Position numbers and translations under genes: made by a program
Origin: Apostichopus japonicus
Lineage: Eukaryota > Echinodermata > Holothuroidea > Aspidochirotida > Stichopodidae
Reading direction: 5' to 3'
DNA length: 64,000 bases
Assembly (NCBI RefSeq): GCF_037975245.1
Contig: NC_092568.1
Span: forward strand, 18,991,001 to 19,055,000
Notes under the pieces: generated by a model
Seen by the model: the letters and a program-made list of their open reading frames with translations, nothing else
Database searches by the model: none
What the model was told of the DNA's origin: nothing
Part shown: piece after piece, positions 33,872 to 45,560 of the stretch
Layout: each line of letters opens with the position of its first letter
Position numbering within the stretch: position 1 is the stretch's first letter

Positions 33872-35935
33872 CAAGAAAAAAATATTTAGTGCAACTAATG
33901 TTTCTACAGTTATTGTTTTTCAAAGTAAGTTATTCACCTTTAAATTATGTTAAATCTCTGGAAAGCTCCTTCAAGGCGTAATTGCGGAAGATGATATTAA
34001 CTCCTCAGAGCAGCACTAACTGTTAATGTTACATATTCTATACATAACTCAACTAAAACATGTTCTTTTCACTTCATATAAACAACAGAGCATCGTCACA
34101 TGACAGCTAACACCATTTTTACTTTTAAACAAATTGATACTTCAATGGTTTTAATCTATTTAGAAGCAATAAACTTTCTTATTCTGCTCAAAAACCAGGT
34201 TTCCATAATATTACATGTCAATTTTTTCTTTCAAATTGATCATGTTAGGCAGAAAGTCAGATCAATGGATCAACATTTTTTTCATGTAAATGTCAAATAT
34301 GTTAAGCATAGAACACAAATTTAAAATATATTTTGATTCAATAGAGCTGTTTGAAAGTATACATCTAGTAACAGCAACACACTTTCCTTTGAACTTAGAT
34401 GTTATGTAACAAAAATAAATTAATTAACAACATATTTTTTATATTTTTGTTTTATTCATTTCATGAAAAGCTTGTATTACAAAATTTCTTGAATAGATAA
34501 AAAAAATCCTCATCTCTTACTGAAAGATCTACCTTTCTTGTTGCTGTAACTGTTTATAAAATATCTATTTAAAGAAAATTGCAGGCTGTTGAATAATTGG
34601 ATGTTAAGTGAAATAGTATCGATGAATTAATGATACAAACTATTAAAAGCAAGAGAAAGAGAAAAAAAAGCCAAATATGAATGCAGTTATAGGTTGCTTA
34701 ATATTTTGCTGTTGTTGAAAATATAAATGTTTTTCTGAGTAGTTAATTACAAAACAAATTTACTAAACCAAATGACTGTTCCATTTCCACCATGAGTGGT
34801 TCTTACATCGTCAAGTCTGCTAGGCCTTAAATGTATAAAACAACAAAACATAAATACGGACTATTCCATTCCTTCATAGGTAAATATTTTGCACTGAGAC
34901 TTCATTATCCCTAGCAAGTTACTCAGTACAAATGTTATGCTTTAAAGCCCTCCTCGTCATACTACAATGATCCACTTTCTTTCAGGCCAAGTAAACACAT
35001 TTCTTTGTAGATTCTGAGAAACTTTTGAAAACAAAGGTATGTACTGATAACTGTGCCTCTAATGACCCTTCACCTCATGAATTTATTCTTTATTCTATGT
35101 CATGAAACAGCATTTTAACAATTGATAATCCTGCCGTGGTTTAACATTCATTATAAAAAATAAATTGTTTCGCACAAAAAAAGGAATAACATACTAGCCG
35201 TATATTTTATGTATATAAGCGCAGGGTACTACAACCCTGTTGTGACAGTGCAGTACTGGTAACACTGGAGAATGAATGCTGAAAAAAAAATATTAAGACA
35301 AGAATAAGTTTAATGAATGGACGCTTTCTACATTGATTCTACATAATAGTGTTTAAAGTATGAATTTAGGCAGAGTATTAATCTTGATATGACACAGGGC
35401 CCAAGAAGAAGGAAACATCTGAGTGCTAGTAGTGTTTTTATAGCTTTCAAACTTCAAGATAATCACCTTTAAGGTAAGTTAAATTTCTTGAAAGATCTTA
35501 AGGCTTAAATTGCTGATAACATTGACTCCTCAGTGCAGGCCTATATGTTACTGATAACCCATTGTTTGGTAAATTCCAATAAATGAACCAAAACAAGTTT
35601 GAACAGACAGGCCCCCCCCCCACCCCCACCCCCTGATTGACACTTAAAACCATGTTGTCCTTGTGAAATATATCATGTAGTACAGACATGTTATCTGAGA
35701 CCATTAAAATATTATCTCTTTATGGTCTGTGCCATAGACTATTTAGTCCAGCCAGTTTAATTTAACTTGATGAGCCTTAGATGGTTAAAGCATCATTCCT
35801 CAAAACTTACAAATGGTATTGAAATAAACCTAGACGGACAGCTGTTTGTATTAACGGTATATACCATATCAAAATTAATTCTGTGCCCAAAGTCACCCTT
35901 TAAACAGAGGAGCCTACAGTAACTTGTCAATGTGA
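33872..35935. other. Intergenic between convergent channel and NPC2 genes
   Basis: AT-rich, no coding exon recognised. It should hold the 3' UTR of NPC2 on the minus strand near its right end. A C-rich run lies at about 35610-35632. Reverse-strand AATAAA words lie around 35081-35096, but I cannot say which is used. Confidence 0.5.
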
Positions 35936-38900
35936 TTAGGAAAGGTCGGCTGGAATTAACTCTACGTCCTCAACAATTGCCTTAATCTTCTGAAAGACTT
36001 TACTGGATGATGGTTTCACAGAAACAGGAAATTCAATGCACAGATACTTCTTGTCATCGACCACCAGATCCAATTCAACCACAACATCCACCTGAACATG
36101 TTTGAAAAAACAGAGAAAACTTGATCAACATTTGTTCTTATTATCACAATTAGTAAATAGAAAAACAAACTTAAATCATTATCAAATTAGGGGATGGTTA
36201 TCATCCTGGGTTGCAAGAATCCATTTTTGTCAGAGAATAAGTTTACTCAAACAATGTGGGTACAGAAGATGGAGGATGGGAGGGTGTTCAAATTTGTATT
36301 GAAAGTAGAAAAAAATGTACTTTTCATGATATGTTTGGCAACTTCATTTTGGTCTTTCAATTATGTCTTGGTTTGACACAGCTGAATGTCTGCTACTCGA
36401 AGAAACGTGTAGTCTTTGGTCAAATAATGACCAGTAGAATTTTGCATGTTTTGCTACTCACTGGTCCAGCTTTAGCTAAGCCTATCAAATAAAAGAATTT
36501 AACTGGCTTTTTTTTATTATTATGGTCCATTGATAAGTAGCATTCACTTTTCTACATCAATTTTAAGGTTTAAAAATGTTCCCACAGACATTCTACATTA
36601 ATGGTGTTTTGTATTGTAGTTTGACCATTTTGCATGGTCCAAATTATTCCCTGGGAAATTTTCATCGAAACATAAGAAATCCAAGTCGCTGAAAGCATTT
36701 GTATCTTATGATGATGTGAGGAGAGGGGGAGGAGGGTGTGCTAGATATAGCAAGAGTACCAGTCAACCACACAATGCAGGGCTGGGCACCAGTCAGTACA
36801 AACAAAACTGTGAATTCTCACCATCAAGGTCCCCAAAGTAGAGTACACAACATAAAATGATATTTTGCCAGTTATCCACAACCGATAAAAATGACTGAGA
36901 ACACATCGGCATTAAATCAGAAACGCTGCAAACCTTATAGCCTTGTATGGTTGCGAGGTATTTCTGAAAGTGACATTTCTGCCCCTACATATAAACATAC
37001 CTGGGACAAGGAAAACATGATAAAAGTCTTAGATAAAACAACTTTTAATTCCTATTGCTTAAATGCGCAGCGACTGGTCTTTCAATTTCAAATGGTCTCA
37101 AATGCACTTTGCTTTAAAACTTTCCCGTTGTTCATGCATAAAACTACTGTTCCTTTTCTTCTAATTTAACACAAATCGTTCAGAGCTTGTACACTCACTT
37201 TGGCCACAGATCATACTTAAAGAATCCCCTTGACTTACCTCAGGTAAATGTCCTGGAATTGCTAAGGTACAGGTATACACGTAATCTGCCTGTGCCTTCA
37301 AAGGACATGTGAGGTTGGACTTTTGGCATGCATCAGCTTGTGGTAATGGGAACGGCACTTTCACACTAGCAATCGAGCCATATACTTTTGCTGTAACATT
37401 AGTTGCTACAGCCGCTGTGGAAAAGGGGAAAAAAATTAATGAAAATGACAATTTGAAATGACAGTGTACAACTGCACAAAGTTGTAGACATTGAAGGGTG
37501 TGAAGACTCGCGCTAAAAGAAACGTCTAATGCCAGTAATTTGACCTAGTTTCGAATGAGGTGTAACAGAAGTGTTAAACACCACCATCGATCCCAGAAAA
37601 TACACACACAGCTTGCTACCGTCGGTAATTTGACACTAGTGTGCAGTCAGTACATACAGCTGCGGTCAATACCCACAGCACAGTATACAAAGGATACAGC
37701 GATGGACATCTCAGGTCCAGCTAAAGATAACAATTGAGGTATCACGTTTCATTACTGTCTGCATTTTGTAGCGACACGAACAAAACGTCGCTTGCAAGCA
37801 ACAGAAACTTAACTTTTTCAGATTGCCGCACACGGTTTGGGGCGAGTCTTCAATGCCTTTAAAGTAGCTTGTTACAATTTTGTACTAATAATTCTGTTAA
37901 TTCCCAAATTTACTGGTTTGGGGATTTATGAGTGACAATGACAATGTGCATAACATTATTCCATACAAGAGTATTTCATGTATGCATTAACTGTTTTTAC
38001 TCATCAATTCACTAGGGTGCACTCACATTGAAAAATAGAATCAAAACCAGGGGGGGGGGGGGATGGACCCAATCACAATTTCACACGCGTCACGGTTCAC
38101 ACTCCCAGAACGAGCTGAATCAAAATGGAAGACTGCAGAAATGTCAATTTTGAACTTCTTGGATAAACTTACTTGTATGGAATGAAACGGCTATTGAAGA
38201 CTTCTTTCCGGAAATCACCGTACAAGGGTCTGAAGAGCACGGTGTAAGGTCAACACTGGTCACTTTAGCACCTACAGAACCTACACAATAAAAACAGGGA
38301 TGAAAATAAAATGATTACTATTAGATTAACTGTGTGCTAATGGTCACAAGTACTGCACTGACAAACGCGGATACAACTTTGCAATAGGGATACTACTTTT
38401 CACTCTGATATCTTTTTCCACTTTTGCACACTCAGCATTCAGAAAAATGCTTGTTGACTTCAAGGTATCCGTCTTGGACATACGGTAGATTCCATTTTCT
38501 TCTTCATCTTAGATTGGTTTGCATTTTTGCATTCTTTTTTGTTTGTTTTTGGCCCCACTCCCAAGTCATGACTGTTAGCCATGGACCTGGCTTCCCTCTT
38601 GTGTTAGAAATAGAATGTTTTTATATTTCTTACTTTTTCCTCACTCTGCAGTAAACTTATGAGTTGAATTCTCAAATGAGTTTAGTTCTTCTTAGACTGT
38701 GTTTGTTTTCATTACACCACTCAGCATCCAAGCATCTGCTCAGACTTCAAGATACGCATCTCGGCCATACAGTATGTTTAGTAGATTCCTGTTCTTTTTC
38801 TTAGATTGTTTTGACTTTCTGGTTTGTATTTTATTATTTTTTGGGGAGGTCCCAATCCATGCATCCACTCACGAATGTATTGGATTTTCGGGGTCAATTT

Positions 38901-41900
38901 CACCGATTTTTGAAAGCCGATATCTCTGGAACCGATTGATATTGTCAGCTTAAAGTTGGTGTGGATTATTATCTTTATATTATAAAACTCCACACTGAAT
39001 TTGAGATGAAAATCTGAGATGGTGGGTGTCAAAATCAAATTTTGCTTGTTGATTTGGCATGGAATGACCCAGGAATTTTTGCCATGAGTTGGTAGCTTTT
39101 ACAATTTACATCAGAACTCTTAAACTTTAATTGAACTACATTTTCTATTGTTATTGATACATTTAACCAAATGCGTTATTGTTACTTTTTTGGGGGCTTA
39201 ATTGGAAGGATGGGTAGGCCTATGTACATTTCTTCTCATTTAAGTTTTGACCAGGGATGAATTAAACTTCTGTTATTAATCCTTTAAGTTTACTGTACGT
39301 CTACATTTTGTGGCTCAAATGTTTGTTATTTGGGCTGATGTAATTTTGTAACCTATTCCTCTTGCCCAATTTTTTTTCAAACTATCTGGTAATGTAGGCT
39401 AGGCCTATTGCCTAACTTAAGTAAAGCCAAAAGTATCTTCTTTTTCGGCATATTTCTTCCTGGGCCAGGCTTGGGGCGATTACATCTGAATATAATCGAT
39501 TACGATTACTTGAGAATGTGTGATTACGATTATGATTACGATTACAGTCTAAAGTTGAAGTAATCGATTACGATTACATTGTAATGTAATCGTGATTACA
39601 ATCACGATTACATTATGGTTACTTGCACAATCCTCTGCATATCTGTTTAATATAACTCTCTGCCGGGAAATAGGGCAATGAAATAGGACAAAGGAAGGGC
39701 ATTTACAGTTTATACGGACAAAATTGTGAAAGTATATCTACAATTCCTACCAGGCATTACACATTTATGCCTTAACACGTTTAAGATGTGTAACCCATAA
39801 GTTCAGTAAAAAATACAATTTAAACAGACAAAGAGTAAACAGACAAATATATACTAAAGTAAAACAAATGAAGATTTTCATGCAACACTATATTTTGTAA
39901 ACTAATAATTTCTGCATAGCAGCAAAACTAAAAACTCTTTTACATTATATATAACACCAAAATAAAACTAAACAGCTTTGAAATGGGGCATCCCACAGTA
40001 CATGGGATATGGAAGGCCAAAGTAAAAGTAAATTATTTTCATCAAAAAGTGGTCAACTCTGGTAAAGCAAATTCTAATCCACCAAAATACTTAATTTGCA
40101 GTGATTTTTTTCAGCAACAAGGTTAATTACATTAATTAAAGAGGTGTAAATGGTGCAAAGTTGGATGGGTTATTGGACAATGGAATGTAGGCAAATTTCT
40201 GAATAACTTTTTTCCCCACAACATGAGATGAGTACAATTAACGTTTTACTAATGAACATTGAAATGTCCCGTCAGTGATGTTTTCACAAGAATTTTTATG
40301 CTAGCTGCCAATGCGTTTTACAGTATTTCTGTACAAGCATTACAGTATGCTATAAAAAACTGCATAGCAAAAAGCACATAGCCTGTAGAATTAATTAGAA
40401 AGTGAACTTAGAGAAGGACGAATCAAGAATCATTTACTTTAATTTTAGATCTAAAAATATGGCTTCTCCCAATAATTCAGGTGACAAAAAATCCTTGAAT
40501 ATGGCGATCAAATCCCCAGTACTTCTTAGTATAAGTTTATTGTGCTAGAGAATTCTAGAAGCAGGAACACTTCTTTGGTCACACTAAAAGCCAATAGTAA
40601 GAATTAGTTTTAATCATTTCTACTAATTTTGCCCTTCTCATTCAAATTTCACTGTAATCATAAATGTAATACGATTACGATTACTTTGCCCTTGTAATCG
40701 ATTACGATTACTTTGTAATTTTCACAAAAGTAATCGATTACGATTACGATTACTTCAAAAAATGTAATCGATTGTAATCGATTACGATTACTGATTACGA
40801 TTACCCCAAGCCTGTCCTGGGCCGTGGCTATTTCTTACGACTAGTCGTAACAATTATTTATAAACTATTCTTACAACAAAGGCGAATTCAAGCGCAGTAA
40901 AGTAAATAAAGCAACTGCGCATGTAGTAGGGGTAACCCTAACTTTAACCCTAAACCCCAACCCTAACCCTAACCGGAAATTATTGTTACTCCTGGTCGTA
41001 AAAAATAGTACTCCTGTCATAAAACTAGCAACTGCGCATGCGTAATCGGAAATTATTCTTACGAACAGTCGTAAGAATAGCCACTTTGTTCTTCCTGACG
41101 CCCTAGAACATTTACGGAATTGAATTCCGTGTTTCGCTTTACTACTGCTTTGTGTTATCCATCCCCCAATGCATGTTAGACTCAACCGTGAGTTCCACGC
41201 CAGTCTCGTGCCTAGCCAGGGATAAGAACACAACAAGCCTAGGCCTAGCCGGTATCCAGTCAAAACGTCCCTTTACCAAAACGTCCCCGCTTTTTTAAGA
41301 CCAAAACGTCCCCGCTTTTTTAAGACCAAAACGTCCCCGCAGTCAAAACGTCCCCGTGAGTCAAAACGTCCCCGGGTATGAGGGCGGAAACATTTTTGAG
41401 TATAATTTTCTGAGATAAAGATAATATAAACAGAAAAGGGAATGCAAGAGGGCTGTAGGGTAATAGGATTTTTTTTAAACACGAGTTGGTTTCTGAATGA
41501 ATATATACGATATTGAGGGAAGGGAATACATTTTTTTTTTTTACGTACAAGTTACTTTTGAAATATGCGAGACGGGCTGGATGAAAGTGATATATATTTT
41601 CCTACAGCACATACGTTTATTTTTTTTTTCTCGTATAGTATACGCATCCAAATTCTTTATTAATTCCTCTTGTATAATATTTTTTGTTTTCCTTAATTCA
41701 CTGAAAAACATATAGCGTATACTTTTTCATATCAAATATAATTAAACGATATAGTCCTTCATGATTTATTAAGCGCCTGTAATCCAACTTGCATGCTGAT
41801 AACTTTGCCAAGTTATAACTTTAAATTAATATATATTCACAACTGTGAATGAATGTGATAGACGGGACGTTTCGACTTACGGGGACGTTTTGACCAACGG

Positions 41901-42172
41901 GGACGTTTTGACCAAAAGCGGGGACGTTTCGGTACGGGGACGTTTTGGTAAAGGGACGTTTTGACTGGTAAACGCCTAGCCAATGCTATAGTACAGCCTA
42001 AGCGTATGGTATATAGGCCAGACCCCAATTTTTAAGTTAGGCATTACAGTTTATAAAAGTTTTAGTTACCACAATCCAGAAAATCAGGAATATTCTTCCT
42101 GATTTCAGCTTGTACATTCCCATAAAGGCAAAAGGATGCCAGGATAAATACTACGATGAAAGTGTCCTTCAT
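35936..42172 (-). CDS. NPC2: NPC2-like ML-domain secreted sterol-binding protein (4 exons, complete)
   Basis: NPC2 is a small secreted lysosomal protein that binds cholesterol and hands it to NPC1. Exons on the minus strand are 42172-42070, 38280-38173, 37414-37239 and 36091-35936. All introns are GT-AG in phase, giving 180 residues. Residues 1-22 form a signal peptide (MKDTFIVVFILAS...). The ML domain follows with six conserved Cys (34, 49, 54, 100, 107, 147) in the family's 1-6, 2-3, 4-5 pairing order, plus an extra Cys119. The VPFPLP block at 90-95 matches the VPFPIP of vertebrate NPC2. Asn76 and Asn104 are in NxT glycosylation sites. The C-terminus runs about 25 residues past the usual end. 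An in-frame ATG at 42205 would add 11 residues; I prefer 42172 because the signal peptide then starts cleanly. A related ML paralogue is possible. Confidence 0.87.
39466..40814. mobile_element. Non-autonomous hAT-like element with GTAATCGATTAC arrays
   Basis: Terminal inverted repeats CAGGCTTGGGG and CCCCAAGCCTG are flanked by an exact 8-bp duplication, TCCTGGGC (39458-39465 and 40815-40822). The 1349-bp element carries many copies of gattacgattac and taatcgattac inside both ends (about 39480-39610 and 40660-40805). The middle is AT-rich with no transposase frame. The 8-bp target duplication places it with hAT-like transposons. Confidence 0.92.
40824..41084. mobile_element. MITE with a telomere-like core
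   Basis: Long inverted termini: GTGGCTATTTCTTACGAC at the left and the reverse complement of GTGGCTATTCTTACGAC at the right, about 34 bp each. The middle has a ccctaa-type tract (about 40930-40974). No target duplication could be defined with confidence. The hAT-like element at 39466-40814 is inserted immediately beside it. Confidence 0.75.
40930..40974. repeat. Interstitial telomere-like repeat
   Basis: Seven or so imperfect ccctaa units (including aaccctaaccctaacc) inside the MITE at 40824-41084. It is most likely part of that element and not a relic of a chromosome end. Confidence 0.75.
41256..41968. mobile_element. DNA element with AACGTCCCC repeat arrays as termini
   Basis: The left end, starting CCAGTCAAAACGTCCC, is the exact reverse complement of the right end over at least 32 bp. 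Inside each end, caaaacgtccccg units are repeated: about six at the left (41259-41374) and five on the opposite strand at the right (41870-41965). The target duplication is uncertain. Either TA, or an 8-bp GCCTAGCC at 41243-41250 and 41974-41981, which would make the element 41251-41973. No transposase is present. Confidence 0.85.
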
Positions 42173-42243
42173 TTTGGTGATATCAAGGCCGAATAAGACT
42201 TTCATTTGTGGCTGGGTGGTCTGTAAAGAGGAACGTACAACAA

Positions 42244-42251
42244 TCACGTGA
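42244..42251. promoter_or_regulatory. CLEAR/E-box-like TCACGTGA upstream of NPC2
   Basis: A palindromic TCACGTGA lies 72 bp upstream of the NPC2 start codon. It is the core of the TFEB/TFE3/MITF site that controls lysosomal genes. A second box, TCACATGA (42284-42291), and a CCAAT word (42277-42281) follow within 40 bp. Function is inferred from position and motif only. Confidence 0.45.
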
Positions 42252-43094
42252 ACGATGCCATAGATATGTTTGCAGGCCAATAATCACATGAGAGGAAACA
42301 CTTCCGCATTGAACGACAACGGATTGATTGACTTGACCAAGCCTTTTTTTCGGGCTGAATTACATTGAATAGTTTAATGAAATTCCAAATATACTTGCAT
42401 GAAGAGGAATATATATATTCTTCCTGTGGTTCATCATTTTACGATGCATGCATGGTTCTGACAATAATTGGGGCAGCACCAGAAGGAAATGCTGATTAAT
42501 GTAAAATGGTGGATCTTCATATTCTGCAATACGGTGGTTCAACAGTGTCCCTCTATAAAATGTATAAATCTCAATCATACTCCATTCACAAAACATCACC
42601 TGACTATGACAGTAAACGAGGGCGCACTTTTAAGTTGCTATATAGAGACCCTACAGAAGGCACTGACCATAGACTCTATTGCATCATGGAGGTAAAAACA
42701 GATTGCATGATATACAGAGCCGTATATTGCTCTGTTGCTACACTGAGACCCAGTATTGTGACATGACTGTAAAGTTAAACCAAGAGTTTGAATTAGCAGA
42801 AATTGGAATGCTTCAACTTGAAAATGTTTGTTGTTGTTGTTGGTTAAGGAGGAACAATATATAGGTATTATTGTGTGTGTTTATTTTAATACCGGTGTTT
42901 GCCATAAATCGTTATCTTATATTAGGTAAACCACGCGGTATATAGGTCATTTGGATGTTCATTGTCGACCAAGGCTCAAAATGTTGCCGATGGGATAACT
43001 GTTGAATAAACTTTCCAACATGTGTCCAGGGGGTGGCAGCAGCTCCCTATTTAGAGGACCTATATATTCCGGGAATTGGCAAGAATCGCCATGG
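42252..43094. other. Intergenic between NPC2 and the nested retroelements
   Basis: Apart from the NPC2 upstream boxes I see no gene or named repeat in this stretch. Short frames at 42468-42864 on the plus strand have no recognisable domain. Confidence 0.5.
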
Positions 43095-43216
43095 TAACGA
43101 GCCGTCCCTGAAAAACCCATCATCGCCTACAGACGACCCTGCAACCTACGAGACCTTCTTGTGCGTGCTGCTGTTCCACCCCTAACTTCTATCCCTACAC
43201 CCATTAAGCATGGTAC

Positions 43217-44832
43217 TTTATTATTTATTTATTTATTTATTAACCTTTAAAAGGGTGACTCGGTTAGCCAAAGCTAATCTTCCCCGAGGCCCTAAAATAC
43301 GGTCAATATAAGAAGAATAATATTATAAAACAATAAACAGAGAGTAAGACTATTAAACATACAAATATACAACAGTAAATCACAAAACTGTAAAAATGGG
43401 TATAGAACATAAAAGCGTAATGAGATGATTAAGACTTGAAAAATTCATTGACTAAACGTTTAAAAATAGGTAAAGATTTGGCATGCTTGCATTCAGCTGG
43501 CAAACTATTCCATTCTTTGGCAGCTATGAAGGAAAATCTACGCTTGTGATATTCCGTTTTACCATATTTCAGGTATAAGTTATTTTGGGTCGTGGATCTC
43601 AAATTGTGATTATGAATTTCGTGTGTAAAGTTGAATAACTGGGTTAGATAATTTGGGGAGAGGCCATTCATGGTCTTGTACATCATGATCAATCGTCGTA
43701 TACGTATTTGCGTATCGACAGGGTGCCACTTTAGTATTTTAAATAATTCTGTCGAGCTTTCATATCTTCCCGAGTTCGTAATAATACGCGCTGCTGCTTT
43801 TTGCATATGTAACAACTTTTGTAAATCATTTGCTCCACACGTACCCCAGACTATACTACAATAATCTAGAATGGGTCGTACATACCCATTATAGAAGATA
43901 ATTTTCGTATTCAAATCAATATATGGCTGTATGCGTCTCAGTAAGGCAAGGCGATTTGAGACTGTTTTACAAACGTTGTCAACCTGAAAATGCCAGGATA
44001 AATTGTTATCAATTTTTACACCTAATAGTTCTTCATATTTGACAGTCTTGAGAATTTTGCCCCCGAGTGTCACAGAAAGAGTATTTGCATTGTCAGGTAA
44101 TGAAGCCAGTCTCTGACTAGATCCCATCAATAATACCTTCGTTTTAGTGGTGTTGATTGCCATTTTATTTCGGTCACACCAGGAACTAACTTTTTCCATG
44201 TCTCTTTGCAATTTATTATTCAAGTTAATGGTAGATGTATCACTGGCATAAAATGTTGTGTCGTCAGCATACATATCCGCTGAACAATATTCCAAAGTGA
44301 GATCCATATCATTAATATAAATTAAGAACAGAAGTGGACCAAGAATGCTTCCCTGGGGTACACCACATGCAATTCGTCTTGAACTCGATAAAACACCATT
44401 TAAGTATGTGCATTGACTTCTATTAACTAAATAGGATTTGAACCAATTAATCGCTTTACTCGATACACCATAAATACGTAGTTTCGTTACCATAATCTCG
44501 TGGTTTACCAAATCGAATGCCTTACTGAGGTCTAAGAAAACAGTTCCCAAAATATACCCCTTATCAATAGATTCCATCCACTGATCCACAACCTTCAATA
44601 GCGCCGTTTCGCATGAATGCTTTTCCCTGAAACCCGACTGTGCATTACGTAAAAGGTCAAATTTATTCAAATGCTTACTGAGGGCTAGGTGGACATGTTT
44701 TTCAATTATTTTTGAGAGAATTGGTAAAATTGCAATCGGTCTGTAGTTCGATATATCATGGCGGGATTCCGTTTTAAAACTCGTGATAACCTTAGCTTCC
44801 TTCCAGTTACATGGAAATACATCAGTATCAAT
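43217..44832 (-). mobile_element. CR1/Jockey-type LINE inserted in the Penelope element
   Basis: The element reads leftward. Its 5' end is truncated inside the reverse transcriptase. Its 3' end carries a (TAAA)n-like microsatellite tail, seen on the plus strand as the tttatttattt run at about 43219-43240. Both flanks are coding sequence of one Penelope-like element, so insertion happened after that element was in place. Confidence 0.85.
43429..44832 (-). CDS. Non-LTR (CR1/Jockey-type) reverse transcriptase, 5'-truncated
   Basis: An open frame runs from 44943 to 43429 (504 codons). The first 37 or so codons read antisense through the Penelope element, so the LINE protein begins near 44832 with DTDVFPCNWKEAK. 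RT motifs follow in order. NYRPIAILPILSKIIEK is near residues 67-82 and SGFREKHSCETALLKVVD near 103-120. FLDLSKAFD carries catalytic Asp138, GVPQGSILGPLLF starts at 194, and YADD at 225-228 carries the Asp pair. The C-terminal part ends with RRFSFIAAKEWNSLP. The upstream endonuclease domain is missing, so this copy could not move on its own. The exact clade within the CR1/Jockey group is not resolved. Confidence 0.9.
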   Translation of the reverse strand: MDTDVFPCNWKEAKVITSFKTESRHDISNYRPIAILPILSKIIEKHVHLALSKHLNKFDLLRNAQSGFREKHSCETALLKVVDQWMESIDKGYILGTVFLDLSKAFDLVNHEIMVTKLRIYGVSSKAINWFKSYLVNRSQCTYLNGVLSSSRRIACGVPQGSILGPLLFLIYINDMDLTLEYCSADMYADDTTFYASDTSTINLNNKLQRDMEKVSSWCDRNKMAINTTKTKVLLMGSSQRLASLPDNANTLSVTLGGKILKTVKYEELLGVKIDNNLSWHFQVDNVCKTVSNRLALLRRIQPYIDLNTKIIFYNGYVRPILDYCSIVWGTCGANDLQKLLHMQKAAARIITNSGRYESSTELFKILKWHPVDTQIRIRRLIMMYKTMNGLSPNYLTQLFNFTHEIHNHNLRSTTQNNLYLKYGKTEYHKRRFSFIAAKEWNSLPAECKHAKSLPIFKRLVNEFFKS

Positions 44833-44834
44833 GC

Positions 44835-45262
44835 TTTCAAATGTGATCGTACTTCGAGATGCATCATCTGCAGCCACCACATTGTTGAATCCAATTCCAT
44901 TACCAGCCACAGCATGCAACTGACACACAAGACTAAGGGTCACATCACTTGCACAACCACTAATATAATGTCATATAACTGATCTCTTGTAGAGTTTGCG
45001 GCATCCAGTATGTTGGCGAAACCAAAACCACCCTCAAGAAGCGATTCTATGGTCACAGATCCACAGTCAACACCATGAAGACTGAGACCCCAGTTGGAGA
45101 ACACTTTAACCTTTCCAACCATACCATTAACGACATGGCCCTACAGGGGATTGAATCCTTAGGTAGCCGTCCTGACCTAGTACGAATCAGCAAAGAGAGG
45201 CTGTGGATGCAACGCCTTCGCACCATTCAACCTCATGGGCCTCACATTCAGGAAGGACATGA
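44835..45262 (+). pseudogene. Penelope GIY-YIG endonuclease fragment
   Basis: The C-terminal module of a Penelope-like protein: a Cys-rich linker (C..C..C near 44843-44880) and the GIY-YIG nuclease. The nuclease's second motif reads QYVGET, followed by the catalytic Arg helix (TLKKRFYGH) and the Glu-containing GEHF. One frameshift lies near 44983, where SYN-stop must shift by a base to read LISCRVCGIQYVGE. Together with the LINE insertion this makes the copy non-functional. Confidence 0.85.
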
Positions 45263-45560
45263 CTAACTTTCCTTCTGTCCCCTCCCCCTCCTTCTCCCAT
45301 TGTCCCCCCCCCCACTCCTCTTTTCATAGCTCTCTTCCACCCTTTTTTCTCCACACCTTTCTGTCTTTGTCCTCCAGTTTATTCCCTTCCATTAATCCTC
45401 TCTCTGTCCCTCCACTGTTTTAACTCCTACCTCTCCTCTTCCCCTGTCGGTTTCTTTCTTTCTTCTCTCCATCCCTTGTCTACTAATCCCCTTACATCTA
45501 TCTCCTTGTGTTCACCATGCTCATTAACCTGTCTGTATTCTGTGCGTGTTTATTGTCCCT
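45262..45560. repeat. CT-rich tract in the Penelope 3' region
   Basis: A low-complexity pyrimidine-rich stretch (ccctccccctcctt, ctctcttccaccc and similar) after the GIY-YIG stop codon. It has no coding meaning. Confidence 0.8.

Larger units (their letters stand above)
38281..42069 (-). other. NPC2 intron 1, a transposon cluster
   Basis: This 3.8-kb intron of NPC2 holds three different inverted-repeat elements (listed separately) and no additional exon. The remaining sequence is AT-rich and unremarkable. Confidence 0.7.

Noticed and set aside
40930-40974. A true chromosome-end or fusion relic
   Set aside because: The tract is short, imperfect and enclosed by the inverted termini of a MITE.
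44833-44943. The first 37 codons of the LINE frame as part of its protein
   Set aside because: The plus strand here encodes the Cys-rich linker of the Penelope element, so the antisense open frame is accidental.
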